Assembly: GCA_003663565.1 (NCBI GenBank)
Contig: QMTT01000083.1
Location: 1-5,245 of the forward strand
DNA length: 5,245 nt
DNA from: Thermoplasmata archaeon
GTDB taxonomy: Archaea; Thermoplasmatota; B47-G6; B47-G6B; 47-G6
Reading direction: 5' to 3'
Position numbers and translations under genes: made by a program. The notes under the pieces are model-generated. The model was given only the letters and a program-made list of their open reading frames with translations, made no database searches and was not told the DNA's origin. This document shows, in pieces, positions 4,558 to 5,245 of this stretch; within the stretch, counting starts at the first letter, position 1; every line of letters starts with the position of its first letter.

Positions 4558-4565
4558 TTTATACC
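4558..4565 (+). promoter_or_regulatory. TATA-box candidate for the YjbQ-family gene
   Basis: TTTATACC directly follows tRNA-Gly. A start about 26 bases from its centre (near 4588) leaves a leader of about 20 nt containing the G-rich ribosome site. The following CCTTTTCTC may also end the tRNA-Gly transcript. Confidence 0.45.
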
Positions 4566-4606
4566 TTTTCTCTGAAAGGGAGTAGAGTTATTTGGGGTTA
4601 GAGCAT

Positions 4607-5026
4607 ATGCCAGTGTATACAAAAGAGATAATGATAAATACGAAAGGGGAAGGAGATATAATTGACATCACGGACATCGTCCATGAGGCTATTGCCGAAT
4701 CTAACATAAAGAACGGTATAGGGCTTGTCTTTGTTCCCGGATCAACGGGAGCTATAACCACAATAGAATATGAGCCAGGTCTTCAAAAAGACCTCAGAAG
4801 GACCCTTGATAGATTATTTCCCAGAGATATACCCTACGAACACGAAAAAATGTGGCACGATGGTAACGGTCATTCTCACATAAGGGCATCGTTTATAGGA
4901 CCAGACCTTGCGTTCCCTATAAAGGAGGGAAAACCAGTTCTAGGAGTTTGGCAACAAATAGTTTTCCTAGAGTTAGATATAAGACCTAGAACTAGGAAGA
5001 TAATCATACAGATAGTTGGAGAATGA
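4607..5026 (+). CDS. YjbQ/UPF0047-family protein (secondary thiamine-phosphate synthase type)
   Basis: The protein has 139 residues, the family's normal length. The motifs are VPGSTGAITTIEYEPG (43-58), YEHEKMWHDGNGHSHIRAS (77-95, with His84, Asp85, Asn87, His89 and His91 in the probable active-site cluster) and GVWQQIVFLELDIRPRTRK (113-131). The family forms trimers. Some members have been reported to provide weak thiamine phosphate synthase activity in bacteria, but the physiological role is unsettled, so the thiamine link here is inference. ATG 4607 is chosen over the in-frame TTG at 4592: GGGGTTAG (4594-4601) then acts as ribosome site, and family members begin with a similar short strand. 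The usual GTWQ motif reads GVWQ here. It follows two tRNA genes but has its own TATA-like sequence. Confidence 0.92.
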   Translation: MPVYTKEIMINTKGEGDIIDITDIVHEAIAESNIKNGIGLVFVPGSTGAITTIEYEPGLQKDLRRTLDRLFPRDIPYEHEKMWHDGNGHSHIRASFIGPDLAFPIKEGKPVLGVWQQIVFLELDIRPRTRKIIIQIVGE

Positions 5027-5083
5027 CAACAAATGCTGAACCATAGCTTGCAAGTTAATACTGTTAAAATGATGGACTTTAGT

Positions 5084-5229
5084 GTGATCTTGTGGAATTT
5101 TAATCCTAGTCCTTGTTTTTCTATTGCCATAATCCCGTAGTTGTTTTCTCTCTTCATTTGTGAGCTTCTCAGTTTTACAATAATGCTAAGGATTCTCGAG
5201 GCCTCTTTCAAAGTATAATGCCTCTCCAT
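5084..5229 (-). pseudogene. Possible broken helix-turn-helix protein (MerR/excisionase- or IS607 TnpA-like N-terminus)
   Basis: From ATG 5229 the minus strand encodes MERHYTLKEASRILSIIVK, which resembles the start of MerR-type or excisionase-type helix-turn-helix domains, including those of IS607-family resolvases (YTLKEAARILGV..KT type). In this frame the rest is unconvincing and runs antisense through yjbQ. A one-base shift in the T4 run at 5173-5176 (AAAA on the coding strand) continues instead as TEKLTNEERKQLRDYGNRK and then TRTRIKIPQDH, a basic, hydrophilic stretch that aligns loosely with the R-rich wing ending in RIP of such domains. No ribosome site is seen before the ATG. I read it as a decayed remnant, perhaps of a mobile element lying mainly outside the window. 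Coincidence is quite possible. Confidence 0.3.
5111..5122 (+). terminator. U-rich stretch downstream of yjbQ
   Basis: CCTTGTTTTTCT begins about 85 bases after the stop codon and is the first clear T-run on the plus strand, so it is a possible end of the yjbQ transcript. Confidence 0.3.
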
Positions 5230-5245
5230 ACTAACAACAATTACA

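Noticed and set aside
4876..5229. Full 117-residue minus-strand frame as an intact protein
   Set aside because: Its C-terminal half is antisense to yjbQ and has no coding character. Only the first part resembles a protein, and it is reported as a possible remnant.

Overview
The window looks like chromosome of an A+T-rich thermophilic archaeon, most likely of the Thermoproteota/TACK side. The evidence is: archaeal TATA-type promoters and GGTGA-type ribosome binding sites; a PdxS with the wording '[11 protein letters not shown]' that I associate with crenarchaeal sequences (from memory, not searched); an archaeal-type MIP18-family protein; an archaeal/thermophile-type YjbQ; and two tRNAs at about 70% and 68% G+C in surroundings of roughly 40% or less. 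Such GC-rich tRNA stems in AT-rich DNA are the usual sign of growth at high temperature. The species cannot be named from this.

Layout. On the minus strand at the left are a short MIP18/DUF59 Fe-S assembly-type gene (91-345) and a COG2509-type FAD-dependent dehydrogenase (470-1927). A divergent intergenic region of about 145 bp carries two copies of the palindrome CAATATATTG. To its right, on the plus strand, is the pdxS-pdxT operon (2074-3635), the two subunits of the DXP-independent PLP synthase, coupled by an ATGA overlap. Next come about 670 bp without a credible protein gene (3636-4309). Then follow tRNA-Ala(GGC) and tRNA-Gly(GCC), both with encoded CCA, and a YjbQ/UPF0047 gene (4607-5026). 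At the right edge a minus-strand open stretch starts like a helix-turn-helix protein and appears to be broken by a one-base frameshift (about 5084-5229).

How the genes work together. PdxT releases ammonia from glutamine and PdxS uses it with ribose 5-phosphate and glyceraldehyde 3-phosphate to make pyridoxal 5'-phosphate. YjbQ has been linked to thiamine phosphate synthesis, but here it has its own promoter. The MIP18 and FAD genes share a strand, but a U-rich stretch and a separate promoter with a palindrome lie between them.

The most interesting part is the gene-free region. Just after a TATA-like element, G+C rises from about 26% (3661-3780) to about 46% (3781-3960) and then drops to 35%. 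The drop coincides with the 3' arm of a perfect 10-bp inverted repeat. This island holds interleaved (pseudoknot-type) stems, a hairpin abutting the long stem, and an 18-nt motif present twice. I read it as a candidate structured non-coding RNA of about 180 nt that I do not recognise. It is a hypothesis from sequence only.
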